Below are positions 35,854 through 47,070 of a DNA stretch of 64,000 nt, in pieces (position 1 is the first letter of the stretch; each line of letters begins with the position of its first letter). The stretch comes from Roseovarius sp. (GTDB lineage: Bacteria > Pseudomonadota > Alphaproteobacteria > Rhodobacterales > Rhodobacteraceae). The position numbers and the translations under genes were made by a program. A model generated the notes under the pieces. It was given only the letters and a program-made list of their open reading frames with translations. It was not told the origin of the DNA and searched no databases. The stretch spans positions 5,672 through 69,671 of the forward strand of contig PBIL01000009.1 of NCBI GenBank assembly GCA_002720475.1, given 5' to 3'.

Positions 35854-37197
35854 ATGACATTGGAACAATGGGGCGAATTGAAACAGCATATCCGGCAGAC
35901 GGTCGGCCAGAACAACTTTCGAAACTGGATAGAACCGCTGGAGTTTGCCGAGGTGGCCGACGGCGTGGCGACCTTCTCGGTGCCGACCTCCTTCCTGGGT
36001 ACCTATGTCTCGCAACATTACGGCGACCTGATCCTCTACCAGATCTCGCGGCTTGACCCGGGCGTGCGCAAGCTCGATTTCCGGGTGGCCGCGAATTGTG
36101 CGGCCCGGCCGCGACAGCCTGCTCCCCCGCCAGAGCCAGCGCGCAGCGAAACAAGACTCGATTCCGCCCCGCTCGACGAGCGTTTCCGGTTCGATACCTT
36201 CGTGGTGGGCAAGCCCAACCACCTTGCCCATGCCGCGGCACGCCGCGTCGCCGAGGGCGGCGAGACCACCTTCAACCCGCTCTTTCTCTACGGCGGGGTG
36301 GGGCTCGGCAAGACCCACCTGATGCACGCCATCGCCTGGGAGCTGACCGAAAAGCGTCCCGCCTTCAACGTGCTCTTCCTCTCGGCCGAGCAGTTCATGT
36401 ATCGCTTCGTGCAGGCGCTGCGAGATCGCAAGATCATGGATTTCAAGCAGATGTTCCGCTCGGTCGATGTGCTGATGGTCGATGACGTGCAGTTCATCGC
36501 CGGCAAGGACAGCACGCAGGAGGAATTCTTTCACACCTTCAACGCGCTGGTGGACCAGAACAAGCAGATCGTGATCTCCGCCGATTGCGCACCGGGCGAT
36601 ATCGCCAAGCTCGAGGACCGCATCAAGTCGCGCCTGCAATGCGGCCTCGTGGTCGATCTGCACCCGACCGATTACGAGCTGCGCCTCGGCATCCTTCAGA
36701 CCCGGCTCGAACGCTACCGCGACCAGCACCCCGATCTCGTGGTCGAGCCGGGTGTGCTCGAGTTCCTCGCCCACCGGATCAACACCAATGTCCGCGTGCT
36801 CGAGGGTGCGCTCACGCGGCTCTTCGCCTTCGCCTCGCTCGTGGGCAAGCCGATCACCCAGGACCTGACGCAGGATTGCCTTGCCGACATGCTGCGCAGC
36901 TTCGAGCGCAAGGTCTCGCTCGAGGAGATCAAGCGCAAGGTCGCCGATCACTACAATATCCGCCTCTCCGACATGGTCGGGCCCAAGCGCACGCGCTGCT
37001 ATGCGCGCCCGCGTCAGGTGGCGATGTATCTGTGCAAGCAGCTCACCTCGCGCTCGCTGCCCGAGATCGGCCGCAGTTTCGGCGGGCGCGATCACACCAC
37101 GGTCATGCATGGTGTGCGCCGCATCGACGAGCTGCGTCTCCAGGATGCCGAGATCGCCGACGATCTGGAGCTGTTGCGTCGCGCGCTCGAGGGCTGA
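35854..37197 (+). CDS. dnaA: Chromosomal replication initiator protein
   Basis: 447 residues. Domain I (EQWGELKQHIRQTVGQNNF), AAA+ domain with Walker A GGVGLGKTH and Walker B VLMVDDVQFI, sensor and box VII regions, and domain IV with GGRDHTTVMHG that reads DnaA boxes. ATG 35854 has GGA about 9 bases upstream; in-frame ATGs at 35845 and 35815 are possible but have poor spacing or no site. Confidence 0.95.
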   Translation: MTLEQWGELKQHIRQTVGQNNFRNWIEPLEFAEVADGVATFSVPTSFLGTYVSQHYGDLILYQISRLDPGVRKLDFRVAANCAARPRQPAPPPEPARSETRLDSAPLDERFRFDTFVVGKPNHLAHAAARRVAEGGETTFNPLFLYGGVGLGKTHLMHAIAWELTEKRPAFNVLFLSAEQFMYRFVQALRDRKIMDFKQMFRSVDVLMVDDVQFIAGKDSTQEEFFHTFNALVDQNKQIVISADCAPGDIAKLEDRIKSRLQCGLVVDLHPTDYELRLGILQTRLERYRDQHPDLVVEPGVLEFLAHRINTNVRVLEGALTRLFAFASLVGKPITQDLTQDCLADMLRSFERKVSLEEIKRKVADHYNIRLSDMVGPKRTRCYARPRQVAMYLCKQLTSRSLPEIGRSFGGRDHTTVMHGVRRIDELRLQDAEIADDLELLRRALEG

Positions 37198-37253
37198 GCC
37201 GCGCGCCAGACCTTGACGCCCTCCGCGTTCCGGCTGAAAAGTCGAGAAAACGC

Positions 37254-37281
37254 TTGAGCGGCGGGGGGAATTGGCTAACGT
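37254..37281 (+). promoter_or_regulatory. Candidate dnaN promoter
   Basis: TTGAGC (37254-37259) and TAACGT (37276-37281) separated by 16 bases, in the gap between dnaA and dnaN. This would allow dnaN expression independent of dnaA. Confidence 0.4.
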
Positions 37282-37323
37282 GCCCCTCCCGGCGCAAGAC
37301 CGGCACCTGACAGGAGCGAGGGC

Positions 37324-38442
37324 ATGAAATTCAGCATCGAACGGGGCGCGCTGCTCAAGGCGGTCGCGCAGGCGCAATCGGTGGTCGAGCGGCGCAACAC
37401 CATCCCGATCCTCGCCAATGTTCTGATCGAGGCCGAGGGCGACCGGGTGCAGTTCCGCGCCACCGATCTCGATATCGAGATCGTGGACAAGGCCCCGGCC
37501 CAGGTCGAGCGCGCGGGCGCGGCCACCGTATCGGCGGTGCTCCTGCACGAGATCGTGCGCAAGCTGCCCGACGGCGCGCTTGTCTCGATGTCGGAGGACA
37601 GTGCCTCGGGGCGGCTCACCGTGCAGGCGGGGCGGTCGCATTTCAACCTTGCGACGCTGCCCAAGGAGGATTTTCCGGTCATGGCCTCCTCCGAATATGC
37701 CAGCAATTTCTCGGCCCCCGCGCCGGTGCTGCGGCGGCTCTTCGACAAGTCGAAATTCGCCATTTCCACCGAGGAAACGCGCTATTACCTCAACGGCGTC
37801 TACATGCATGTGGCCGAGGCCGATGGCGGGCGCGTGCTGCGCTGCGTGGCCACGGACGGGCACCGTCTTGCCCGGATCGACGCCGACCTGCCCGAGGGCG
37901 CGGGCGACATGCCCGGCGTGATCGTCCCGCGCAAGACCGTGGGCGAGCTGCGCAAGCTGCTTGAGGATGACGAGATGAAGATCGCCGTGTCGGTCTCGGA
38001 AACCAAGGTGCGCTTCGCCACCCCGGACATCACGCTCACCTCCAAGGTGATCGACGGCACCTTTCCCGATTACAGCCGGGTCATCCCGGTCGGCAACACC
38101 CGCCGCCTCGAGGTGGACGCTGCCGAATTCGCTCAGGCCGTGGACCGCGTGGCGACCGTGAGTTCCGAACGCTCCCGCGCCGTCAAGCTCGCGCTCGACG
38201 AGGACCGGCTGGTGCTCTCGGTCAACGCCCCCGACAGCGGCGCCGCCGAGGAAGAGCTGGCCGTGGCCTATGGCGACGAGCGGCTGGAAATCGGCTTCAA
38301 TGCGAAATACCTGCTGGAAATCGCCAGCCAGGTGGACCGCGAGAACGCGGTGTTCCTCTTCAACTCCTCCGGCGATCCCACGCTGATGCGCGAGGGCAAC
38401 GACACCTCGGCGGTCTATGTCGTCATGCCGATGCGCGTGTGA
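37324..38442 (+). CDS. dnaN: DNA polymerase III beta subunit (sliding clamp)
   Basis: 372 residues of the three-domain beta clamp, with family segments NTIPILANVLIEAE, FNLATLPKEDFP, LLEIASQV and the C-terminal YVVMPMRV. It tethers the replicative polymerase to DNA. ATG follows CAGGAGCGAGGGC. Placed between dnaA and recF in the usual order. Confidence 0.96.
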   Translation: MKFSIERGALLKAVAQAQSVVERRNTIPILANVLIEAEGDRVQFRATDLDIEIVDKAPAQVERAGAATVSAVLLHEIVRKLPDGALVSMSEDSASGRLTVQAGRSHFNLATLPKEDFPVMASSEYASNFSAPAPVLRRLFDKSKFAISTEETRYYLNGVYMHVAEADGGRVLRCVATDGHRLARIDADLPEGAGDMPGVIVPRKTVGELRKLLEDDEMKIAVSVSETKVRFATPDITLTSKVIDGTFPDYSRVIPVGNTRRLEVDAAEFAQAVDRVATVSSERSRAVKLALDEDRLVLSVNAPDSGAAEEELAVAYGDERLEIGFNAKYLLEIASQVDRENAVFLFNSSGDPTLMREGNDTSAVYVVMPMRV

Positions 38443-38451
38443 CATCTGTCG

Positions 38452-38480
38452 GAGCCTCCGGCGGGAGTATTTTCGGAACG
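38452..38480 (+). repeat. Rhodobacteraceae intergenic repeat copy
   Basis: GGAGCCTCCGGCGGGAGTATTTT between dnaN and recF matches, by memory of the family, the widespread GC-hairpin plus GGAGTATTTTTGGAA element of Rhodobacteraceae genomes. Only one copy is seen here. Confidence 0.4.
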
Positions 38481-38495
38481 ATGAAAGGGCGATGA

Positions 38496-39602
38496 ATGCC
38501 CGGCCTTTACCTGTCCGAACTGACCCTGTCGCATTTCCGCTCGCATAAATCCGCGCGGCTGATGCTGGATGAGCGCCCGGTGGTGCTTTACGGCCCCAAC
38601 GGCGCGGGCAAGACCAACCTGATCGAAGCGGTCTCGCTGCTCTCGCCCGGGCGGGGCCTCAGACGGGCGGCGGCGCAGGAGATGGCGCGGCGGCCCGACG
38701 CGCCCGGCTGGAAAGTGTCCGCGATCCTGCACGCCCCGGCGCGTATCCACGAGGTCGCGATCTGGTCCGAAGAGGGCGCGGCCCGGCAGCTGCGTCTCGA
38801 CGGCAAACCCGCGAGCCAGCTCGCGCTCGGCCGCCTCGCCCGCGTGCTCTGGCTGATCCCGGCGATGGATCGGCTCTGGATCGAGGGGGCCGAGGGGCGC
38901 AGGCGCTTTCTCGACCGGATCACCATGAGCTTCCTGCCCGGCCACGCGGAGACGGTGCTGGCCTATGAAAAGGCCATGCGCGAGCGCAACCGCCTGCTCA
39001 AGGATCAGGTGCGCGACGCGCATTGGTATCTGGCGCTGGAGCGGCAGATGGCCGGGAGCGGCGCGGAGATCGACGCCAACCGGCAACACGCGCTTGCCCT
39101 CATCATGGGCGCACAGATGCAGGCCGAGACGGCCTTTCCTGCCGCTGAACTGGAGCTGACCCAGACCGAGGGCGAGATGCCCGAGGGTGCCGAGGATCTG
39201 CGCGAGGCGCTGGCCGAGAGCCGCTTTCGCGATCTTGTCGCCGGGCGCACGCTGGTGGGCCCCCACCGCGCCGATCTCCATGCCGTCTATGCCGCCAAGG
39301 GCGTGCCCGCCGCCGAGTGCTCCACCGGCGAGCAGAAGGCGCTGCTGGTCTCGCTCATCCTTGCCAATGCCCGCGCGCTTACCCGCGACACGGGCGCGCC
39401 GCCCATCCTGCTGCTCGACGAGGTGGCCGCCCATCTTGACGCCACCCGCCGCGCCGCGCTCTATGACGAGATCTGCGCGCTCGGGGCTCAGGCGTGGATG
39501 ACGGGCACCGGGCCGGAGCTTTTCGCGGAACTGGGCGCGCGCGCGCAGCATTTCGAGGTGAGCGAATCCTGTGGCCCAAGCCGGATAGAACTGAACGTCT
39601 GA
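38496..39602 (+). CDS. recF: DNA recombination and repair protein RecF
   Basis: 368 residues, SMC-like ATPase: Walker A GPNGAGKTN, the signature region TGEQKALLVSLILA and Walker B LLLDEVAAHLD. It loads RecA at gapped DNA. ATG 38496 begins MPGLYLSELTLSHFR. Its stop shares a base with the start of the next gene (TGATG). Confidence 0.94.
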   Translation: MPGLYLSELTLSHFRSHKSARLMLDERPVVLYGPNGAGKTNLIEAVSLLSPGRGLRRAAAQEMARRPDAPGWKVSAILHAPARIHEVAIWSEEGAARQLRLDGKPASQLALGRLARVLWLIPAMDRLWIEGAEGRRRFLDRITMSFLPGHAETVLAYEKAMRERNRLLKDQVRDAHWYLALERQMAGSGAEIDANRQHALALIMGAQMQAETAFPAAELELTQTEGEMPEGAEDLREALAESRFRDLVAGRTLVGPHRADLHAVYAAKGVPAAECSTGEQKALLVSLILANARALTRDTGAPPILLLDEVAAHLDATRRAALYDEICALGAQAWMTGTGPELFAELGARAQHFEVSESCGPSRIELNV

Positions 39603-40222
39603 TGACCATCTCTCTTTTCGATCTCGCGCTCTACGCCGCCGCGATGGCGGGGCTCTGGGCGGTGCCCGGCCCGGTCTGGGTGGCGCTCACCGCGCGCGCG
39701 CTTTCGGGCGGCATGGCCGGGGCCTGGCCTCTCGCCGTGGGCGTGGCGCTCGGCGATCTGATCTGGCCGCTCTGCGCGATCCTCGGCCTCGCCTGGGTGC
39801 TCTCGCTCTATGGCGATGCGCTGGCACTCATGCGCTGGATCGCGGCGGCGGTGTTCATCGGGATGGGGCTTCTGCTGCTGCGTGCCCCGGCGCGCCCCCC
39901 CGGCGCCGACAGCCGCATGACCAGGCCCGGCCTCTGGGCCGGGTTCTCGGTGGGCATGGCGGCGGTGATCGGCAATCCCAAGGCGATCCTCTTCTACATG
40001 GGGTTCCTGCCGGGCTTCTTCGACCTGACGCGAGTCACGGTGCCCGACATCGCCGCGATCCTTGCCGTTTCGGCCATCGTGCCGATGCTGGGCAATCTTG
40101 GACTCGCGCTCTTTCTCGATCGCGCCCGCAGGCTTCTGCAAAGCCCGGCGGCGATCCGCCGGATGAACATGGCCTCCGGCGCGCTGCTCGTTCTCGTGGG
40201 CCTTGTCATCCCCTTCACCTGA
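39602..40222 (+). CDS. LysE/RhtB-type amino-acid exporter
   Basis: 206 residues, six hydrophobic helices, LysE family (VPGPVWVALTARALSGG at the N-terminus, NPKAILFYMGFLPGFFDL in the middle). It is inserted between recF and gyrB, sharing a TGATG junction with recF, so it is probably co-transcribed and has no obvious link to replication. Confidence 0.8.
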   Translation: MTISLFDLALYAAAMAGLWAVPGPVWVALTARALSGGMAGAWPLAVGVALGDLIWPLCAILGLAWVLSLYGDALALMRWIAAAVFIGMGLLLLRAPARPPGADSRMTRPGLWAGFSVGMAAVIGNPKAILFYMGFLPGFFDLTRVTVPDIAAILAVSAIVPMLGNLGLALFLDRARRLLQSPAAIRRMNMASGALLVLVGLVIPFT

Positions 40223-42730
<2,508 letters not shown>

Positions 42731-42748
42731 TCGGGTTTGGCTGCGGTT

Positions 42749-43351
42749 TCACCCGGGCACCGTCCCGGGACTTGTGGCGCAACTCTCGTCGATCATCCGC
42801 CGCGCCATGTCCCGGGCGAGCCGCGCCGCCTCGGGCATGCCGCGCACGTGGGCGGTTGCAATGGCCCCTTCCTTCAGGAGGGCCAGTTCTTCGGCCAGCC
42901 GTGCCGGATCGGCCGCGCCCGCCTCGGCACAGAGCCGTTCGAGATAGTCCACGATCCTGCGCTTGTGTTCGGCGGCGGCCCGGTGCGCGGGATGGGTGTG
43001 GTCTCCGAACTCTCCGGCCGCATTGATGAAGGCGCAGCCGCGAAACCCCATGCCCTTGAAGGCCCGCCCCTCGAACCACGCCTCGAGCGCGTCGAACATC
43101 GCAAGCAGCCGCCCGCGCGGACCGGGCGCGGCTTTCTCCATCTCGGCCATCAGCCAGTTGCGGAATTGCTCGTCCCGCCGGTGCAGCACCGCGAGAATCA
43201 ACTCGTCCTTGGAGCGGAAATGCTTGTAGAGCGTCATCTTCGCGACGCCCGATTCGGCCAGGATCCTGTCGATCCCGGTGGCATTGAAGCCGCCGGAATA
43301 GAAAAGTTTCAGGGCAGTCTCCACCAGATCGTCGCGACGGGACTTCGACAT
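42749..43351 (-). CDS. TetR-family repressor
   Basis: 200 residues. N-terminal HTH (ILAESGVAKMTLYKHFRSKDELI), then a ligand-binding helical domain with C-terminal conserved residues. Divergent from an NTF2-like gene. Two dyads with related arms lie in the 162-base gap, one near its own start, so autorepression is likely. The ATG at 43351 is used; the longer frame crosses the operator. Confidence 0.85.
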   Translation of the reverse strand: MSKSRRDDLVETALKLFYSGGFNATGIDRILAESGVAKMTLYKHFRSKDELILAVLHRRDEQFRNWLMAEMEKAAPGPRGRLLAMFDALEAWFEGRAFKGMGFRGCAFINAAGEFGDHTHPAHRAAAEHKRRIVDYLERLCAEAGAADPARLAEELALLKEGAIATAHVRGMPEAARLARDMARRMIDESCATSPGTVPG

Positions 43352-43363
43352 ATCGCCAACCTT

Positions 43364-43382
43364 TCCAGACAGTTCTGTATAC
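43364..43382. promoter_or_regulatory. Candidate TetR operator 1
   Basis: CCAGACAGTTCTGTATAC, whose complement is an imperfect version of operator 2 (arms ATACAGA and TCTGG). Lies 13-31 bases upstream of the tetR start codon. Confidence 0.5.
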
Positions 43383-43460
43383 TCTTCGCAGGCTGCGGGC
43401 ACCATCTCAAGGGGTCGGCCGACGTCTGTTTCCTTCTGGTGCCATCATGCGGTTGTAATT

Positions 43461-43478
43461 ATACAGACTAGTCTGTAT
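43461..43478. promoter_or_regulatory. Candidate TetR operator 2, perfect 18-bp palindrome
   Basis: ATACAGACTAGTCTGTAT is fully self-complementary and lies 36 bases upstream of the NTF2-like gene start, in AT-rich promoter sequence. Together with operator 1 it suggests one repressor controlling both divergent units. Confidence 0.75.
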
Positions 43479-43513
43479 CTATTATTCGCCACCCAGCCAA
43501 AGCGAGGTCCGCC

Positions 43514-43978
43514 ATGACACGCCCCCCTCTGCCGCCCTTCGACGAAGCCACCGCCATCACCAAGATCCGCATGGCCGAGGATGGCTGGAACAGCCGCGAT
43601 CCCGAAAAGGTCGCGCTCGCCTACACGCCCGACGGCCACTGGCGCAACCGGGCCGAGATTTTCGAGGGCCGCGAGCGCATCGTCGAGTTTCTCACCCGCA
43701 AATGGGCGCGCGAACTCGGCTACCGGCTGATCAAGGAACTCTGGGCCTGGCACGAAAACCGGATCGCCGTGCGGTTCGCCTATGAATACCGCGATGACAG
43801 CGGTTCGTGGTTCCGCGCCTATGGCAACGAGAACCGGGAGTTTGTCGAAAACGGCCTGATGCGCCAGCGCATCGCCTCGATAAACGACCTGCCGATCACC
43901 GAGGATCAGCGCCTCCTTCACTGGCCGCTCGGGCGGCGCCCGGACGATCACCCCGGCCTCTCGGCCCTTGGCCTCTAG
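43514..43978 (+). CDS. NTF2-like fold protein (DUF1348)
   Basis: 154 residues. NTF2-like small alpha/beta protein with [21 protein letters not shown] and AYGNENREF, characteristic of DUF1348. Family often behaves as a general small-molecule enzyme scaffold. Leads the transcription unit next to the divergent TetR gene. Confidence 0.8.
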   Translation: MTRPPLPPFDEATAITKIRMAEDGWNSRDPEKVALAYTPDGHWRNRAEIFEGRERIVEFLTRKWARELGYRLIKELWAWHENRIAVRFAYEYRDDSGSWFRAYGNENREFVENGLMRQRIASINDLPITEDQRLLHWPLGRRPDDHPGLSALGL

Positions 43979-43988
43979 GAGATCAGCC

Positions 43989-44597
43989 ATGCCCCTCGGA
44001 TTCGCCGGTATCGCCTTTACCCCTTCCGTGCGTGCCGAGCAGGTGCGCCTCGGCTCCGCCCCGCTCCATGACAGCGCGCTCCTGCCCGAGCGTGACGGCG
44101 GGCGCCTGCTCACCGCGCGCGAGGCTGCCTTTCTCGAGGCCCGCGACGGCATGTTTCAGGCCACGGTCTCGGAAACCGGCTGGCCCTATGTGCAGTTTCG
44201 CGGCGGTCAGCCCGGTTTCCTGCGCGTGATCGACCCGCAGACCATCGGCTATGCCGATTATCGCGGGAACCGGCAGTATATCAGCACCGGCAACCTGCGG
44301 ACCAACCCCCGTGTCGCGATCATCGCCGTCGATTACGCCGCGCGCAAGCGGCTCAAGCTGTGGGGAGAGGTGCAGATCTCCGAAGATCCGAAGATCGTCG
44401 GGCTGCTCGCCACCCCGGATGCGCCGCTGGCCGAACGTGCCATGCTCATCCGCATCGCGGCCTTCGACTGGAACTGCCCCCAGCACATTCCCCTTCGCCG
44501 CACCGATGCCGAACACGGCCACGAGATCGCCCGCCTCCAGGCCCGGATCGAGGCAATGGAGGCGCAGCTGGCAGCAGCCGGGATCGACCCGGCTTGA
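43989..44597 (+). CDS. Pyridoxamine 5'-phosphate oxidase-like flavoprotein
   Basis: 202 residues of the split-barrel flavin-binding family (WPYVQFRGGQPGFLRVID, YADYRGNRQYISTGNL), usually FMN/F420-type. ATG 43989 follows AGGAG that overlaps the previous stop. Co-transcribed with the NTF2-like gene. A C-terminal coiled-coil tail (about 175-202) is unusual for the fold. Confidence 0.78.
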   Translation: MPLGFAGIAFTPSVRAEQVRLGSAPLHDSALLPERDGGRLLTAREAAFLEARDGMFQATVSETGWPYVQFRGGQPGFLRVIDPQTIGYADYRGNRQYISTGNLRTNPRVAIIAVDYAARKRLKLWGEVQISEDPKIVGLLATPDAPLAERAMLIRIAAFDWNCPQHIPLRRTDAEHGHEIARLQARIEAMEAQLAAAGIDPA

Positions 44598-44629
44598 CAG
44601 CCGGTGCCGCGTCGCGCGGGTTCAGCCGT

Positions 44630-45058
44630 TGAGCCGTTCAGCCGCTCGAAGAGCAGCGCGACCGCCTCGGCACCGGGATCGTTGTGGCCGGAAAGGTTCT
44701 CGCGGGGAAGATGGCTCGCGCGGCCCGCGCGCGCACGGGTGATCCGGGCCGTCGCATCCGCGCCCTGCCGCGACGTCGCCGCCGCGAGGCCCCCCTCCAG
44801 CGCATCCAGAGCGGGGGCAAGCGCGTCTATCATCGTGCGGTCGCCGGGCTGCGCGCCGCCCACCTGCCGCACCCGGTCAAGCCCCGCGCGCAGCGCGCCA
44901 TGGCCCGATCCCATGGAATAGACGCCCGCCACCTCGGGCCTGCGTGCAAGAACGTTGCCCACCATGGCGCGCATCCGTGCCGGATCGTCGAAGGACTCCA
45001 CCGACGGCAGCACCCGAAGCCGGGGAAACTCGTCCGCGATCACCGCGTCAAAGCCAAG
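44630..45058 (-). pseudogene. LacI-type fragment fused to DhaL fragment
   Basis: Reading right to left: the first 40 codons (FDDPARMRAMVGNVLARRPEVAGVYSMGSG) match the C-terminal ligand domain of LacI/GntR-II regulators. They run in frame into the end of a dihydroxyacetone-kinase L subunit (GGAQPGDRTMIDAL..., GRASHLPRENLSGHNDPGAEAVALLFERL). Neither part has its other half, the frame continues antisense into the flavoprotein gene, and no ribosome-binding site is seen. Two deletions, or one, joined two genes of a sugar-alcohol locus. Confidence 0.6.
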
Positions 45059-45060
45059 CC

Positions 45061-45085
45061 GCCCTGCCGGTGGGTCCGGCAGGGC
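45061..45085. terminator. Strong GC hairpin
   Basis: A perfect 10-bp stem with 5-base loop between the relic and the gene ending at 45100. It has no T-run, so it may end transcripts from the right only weakly. Confidence 0.45.
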
Positions 45086-45099
45086 ACCGGCGCGGGCGC

Positions 45100-45510
45100 T
45101 CAGTAATACCCGTAGCGATCGAGACAGCCGTCACGGTAGATCGTGCCGTGATGCCCGCCAACCCGCACCGCACAGGCGGATGGCAGCGCGGCATGGCTGT
45201 AGTCGTGATGATGCAGGCAACGCCCGGAATAGCCCGAGCGAGGCCCGCGATAGACCCGGCATTCGGCAGGCAGGTAGGCGCGCCTCGCGTGATCGCCGCG
45301 ATAGTCATGTCCGCGCGAGACGTGATGCCGGTCACGGTCGTTGTTGCTGTCACCGGCGATGGCGGCCCCGATCAGCCCGCCAAGCAGGAGACCGCCGAAG
45401 AGATAGCCGGCCTCGTCGCTGGCCGCGGCGGGGCGGGGCACCGCGGAGACAAGCCCAAGGGCCAGCGCGGCAGCGCCGAGGGACGCGGTGAGACGGGAAA
45501 GAAGGGTCAT
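45100..45510 (-). CDS. Secreted glycine-zipper, His-rich small protein
   Basis: 136 residues with a signal peptide (LTASLGAAALALGLVSAVPRPAAA), a glycine-zipper-like hydrophobic segment (GYLFGGLLLGGLIGAAIAG) and a His/Arg/Tyr-rich tail. Envelope-associated; RcnB-like or metal-binding proteins show similar composition. Neighbour of another such gene 18 bases away on the same strand. Confidence 0.65.
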   Translation of the reverse strand: MTLLSRLTASLGAAALALGLVSAVPRPAAASDEAGYLFGGLLLGGLIGAAIAGDSNNDRDRHHVSRGHDYRGDHARRAYLPAECRVYRGPRSGYSGRCLHHHDYSHAALPSACAVRVGGHHGTIYRDGCLDRYGYY

Positions 45511-45528
45511 GGTCTGGCTCCTTTCGAT

Positions 45529-45903
45529 TTACTTGCCATCATGGCGGTAATGGCCATGGCCGTAGCCGCGTCCGTATCCTTGACGGCCGTAATAGGGACG
45601 ATATCCATGGCCCCGATACGGCCGGTAGCCATCGGCGCGATGCGCACGATAGCCATAGGCATGGCCACGGGGATGCCGCGGCGCGTCATAGCCCCGGTCG
45701 CCATGACCGCGCGAGACATGGCCGCGATGACGGCGGTGGCCGTGGCGGTCCGAGGCAAGCACGGTTCCTGCGATGGCGAGCGCGGTTGCGCCCGCCACGA
45801 TGGCCGCGGTCTCGCCACGGTCACGCGCCTGCACGGGCGCGCTGGAAAGGCCCGTCGCGGCCAGGGCGGCTGCGGCGAAGAGCGCGATGAGATGACGTGT
45901 CAT
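45529..45903 (-). CDS. Secreted Gly/His/Tyr-rich small protein
   Basis: 124 residues. Signal peptide (HLIALFAAAALAATGLSSAPVQA), a short hydrophobic segment (AAIVAGATALAIAGTVLA), then about 75 residues rich in HGY repeats. Composition fits a metal-binding or polymerising surface protein. Start ATG 45903; longer frame lacks signal features. Likely co-transcribed with the gene downstream at 45510. Confidence 0.65.
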   Translation of the reverse strand: MTRHLIALFAAAALAATGLSSAPVQARDRGETAAIVAGATALAIAGTVLASDRHGHRRHRGHVSRGHGDRGYDAPRHPRGHAYGYRAHRADGYRPYRGHGYRPYYGRQGYGRGYGHGHYRHDGK

Positions 45904-46098
45904 ATCCTGAATCCTTTCGGTTGGGTCCGTGTCCCGAACTGCGCCGGTCCTTGCGCGCGGCGGGCCATGACATCGAGGCTGGGCGGCCCGGCCGGGACAG
46001 GCAATATCGCTACGATGATATCTGATAACGCGCGCCGCCCGGGTCATTTCCCGTCACGGGTTATTGAATAGCCGTGGGCGATCGCGCATCCTGCGCCC

Positions 46099-46338
46099 AT
46101 GACACGCCCCGTTCGCCCCCTTTTCGCCGCGCTTCTCCTGGTGCTTGCCGCGCAGGCCGCGCAGGCGGCCTGCACCGTGGAATACAAGGCCAAGCGCGAA
46201 AAACCCTTCGAGCTTTTCTATGACGTGATCACGCTCGATGGGCCCTGTTCCGCAGCCGAGGCAACGTTGCGCGCGCAACTGGCGCGGCGGGGATTGACCC
46301 TGCTCAAGATCATGTCGAAAAAGGAAAACCAGACTTGA
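46099..46338 (+). CDS. Small secreted protein, unknown function
   Basis: 79 residues. Signal peptide (LFAALLLVLAAQAAQA), then a Cys-containing mature part (ACTVEYKAKREKPFELFYD, GPCSAAEATLRAQ) with a likely single disulfide. Upstream of the membrane winged-helix gene on the same strand with 19 bases between. Not recognised. Confidence 0.6.
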   Translation: MTRPVRPLFAALLLVLAAQAAQAACTVEYKAKREKPFELFYDVITLDGPCSAAEATLRAQLARRGLTLLKIMSKKENQT

Positions 46339-46357
46339 AAGGGAAGGAGGGCGACGG

Positions 46358-47062
46358 GTGCGCGGTCTGACGGCCACAGCCGCCGAGATGCGCCGGTCGG
46401 GAAATCGTGTCGTCGTGTTCGGCGTCATCGCCATCGTCACCATCCTGACGCTGGCCGCAGTCTTCCTGTTCCTGACCCTGCCCGACGGCAACGCCTTCAA
46501 CGAGCGGGTCGAGCGTATCTTCGTCGAGAACGACGCGCTGACCGGCGAAGGCGAGATCAAACTTCTGGAAATCCTCGCGCTCTCGGGCACGGCCTTCTCC
46601 GAAACGCTGGTCAGCTACCGGATGGTGATCTTCGTGCTGCTGATCTTCGCCACGGCGCTTCTGGTGGCGTCGCTGGTGTTCCTGGTGATGCTGGTGGCAC
46701 TCAACCGGCGCATGGCGCAGATCGAGCGCGCGGGCATTCAGGTGGCCTCGTTGCATATCAGCCGCGAGGAAAAGACCGTCTACCTCAACGATATGGCCTT
46801 CCGGCTGACCGATGCCGCGCTCGAGACCCTGAGCGTGCTGGCGGAGGCGCGGCTGGATGACGACGTGCTCAGCGGGGCCGAGATCGAGGCGGTGATTTCC
46901 GGCCGCCGCCCCGAGGATTGCGAGGAGGCGGCCGGGGCCACGCGGATCAAGCGGCTGCGCGACGCGCTCGGCAATCAGCTCGTGAGCGAATTGCTGGTCC
47001 GCAACATCGCCCGGCGCGGCTACGTGCTTGCCGTCGACAAGGGCGTGATCCGCGTCGAATAG
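46358..47062 (+). CDS. Membrane-anchored winged-helix protein
   Basis: 234 residues. Two predicted helices (about 20-42 and 87-115), then a cytoplasmic C-terminal part with a Trans_reg_C-like pattern: TRIKRLRDALGNQLVSELLVRNIARRGYVL resembles the recognition helix and wing of PhoB-type domains. GTG 46358 follows AGGAGG at 7-8 bases. Architecturally it is the reverse of ToxR-type regulators, whose DNA-binding domain is N-terminal. DNA binding is inferred. Confidence 0.55.
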   Translation: MRGLTATAAEMRRSGNRVVVFGVIAIVTILTLAAVFLFLTLPDGNAFNERVERIFVENDALTGEGEIKLLEILALSGTAFSETLVSYRMVIFVLLIFATALLVASLVFLVMLVALNRRMAQIERAGIQVASLHISREEKTVYLNDMAFRLTDAALETLSVLAEARLDDDVLSGAEIEAVISGRRPEDCEEAAGATRIKRLRDALGNQLVSELLVRNIARRGYVLAVDKGVIRVE

Positions 47063-47070
47063 GCCCCCGC

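Noticed and set aside
35653-38445. 930-codon minus-strand frame
   Set aside because: Antisense to dnaA and dnaN.
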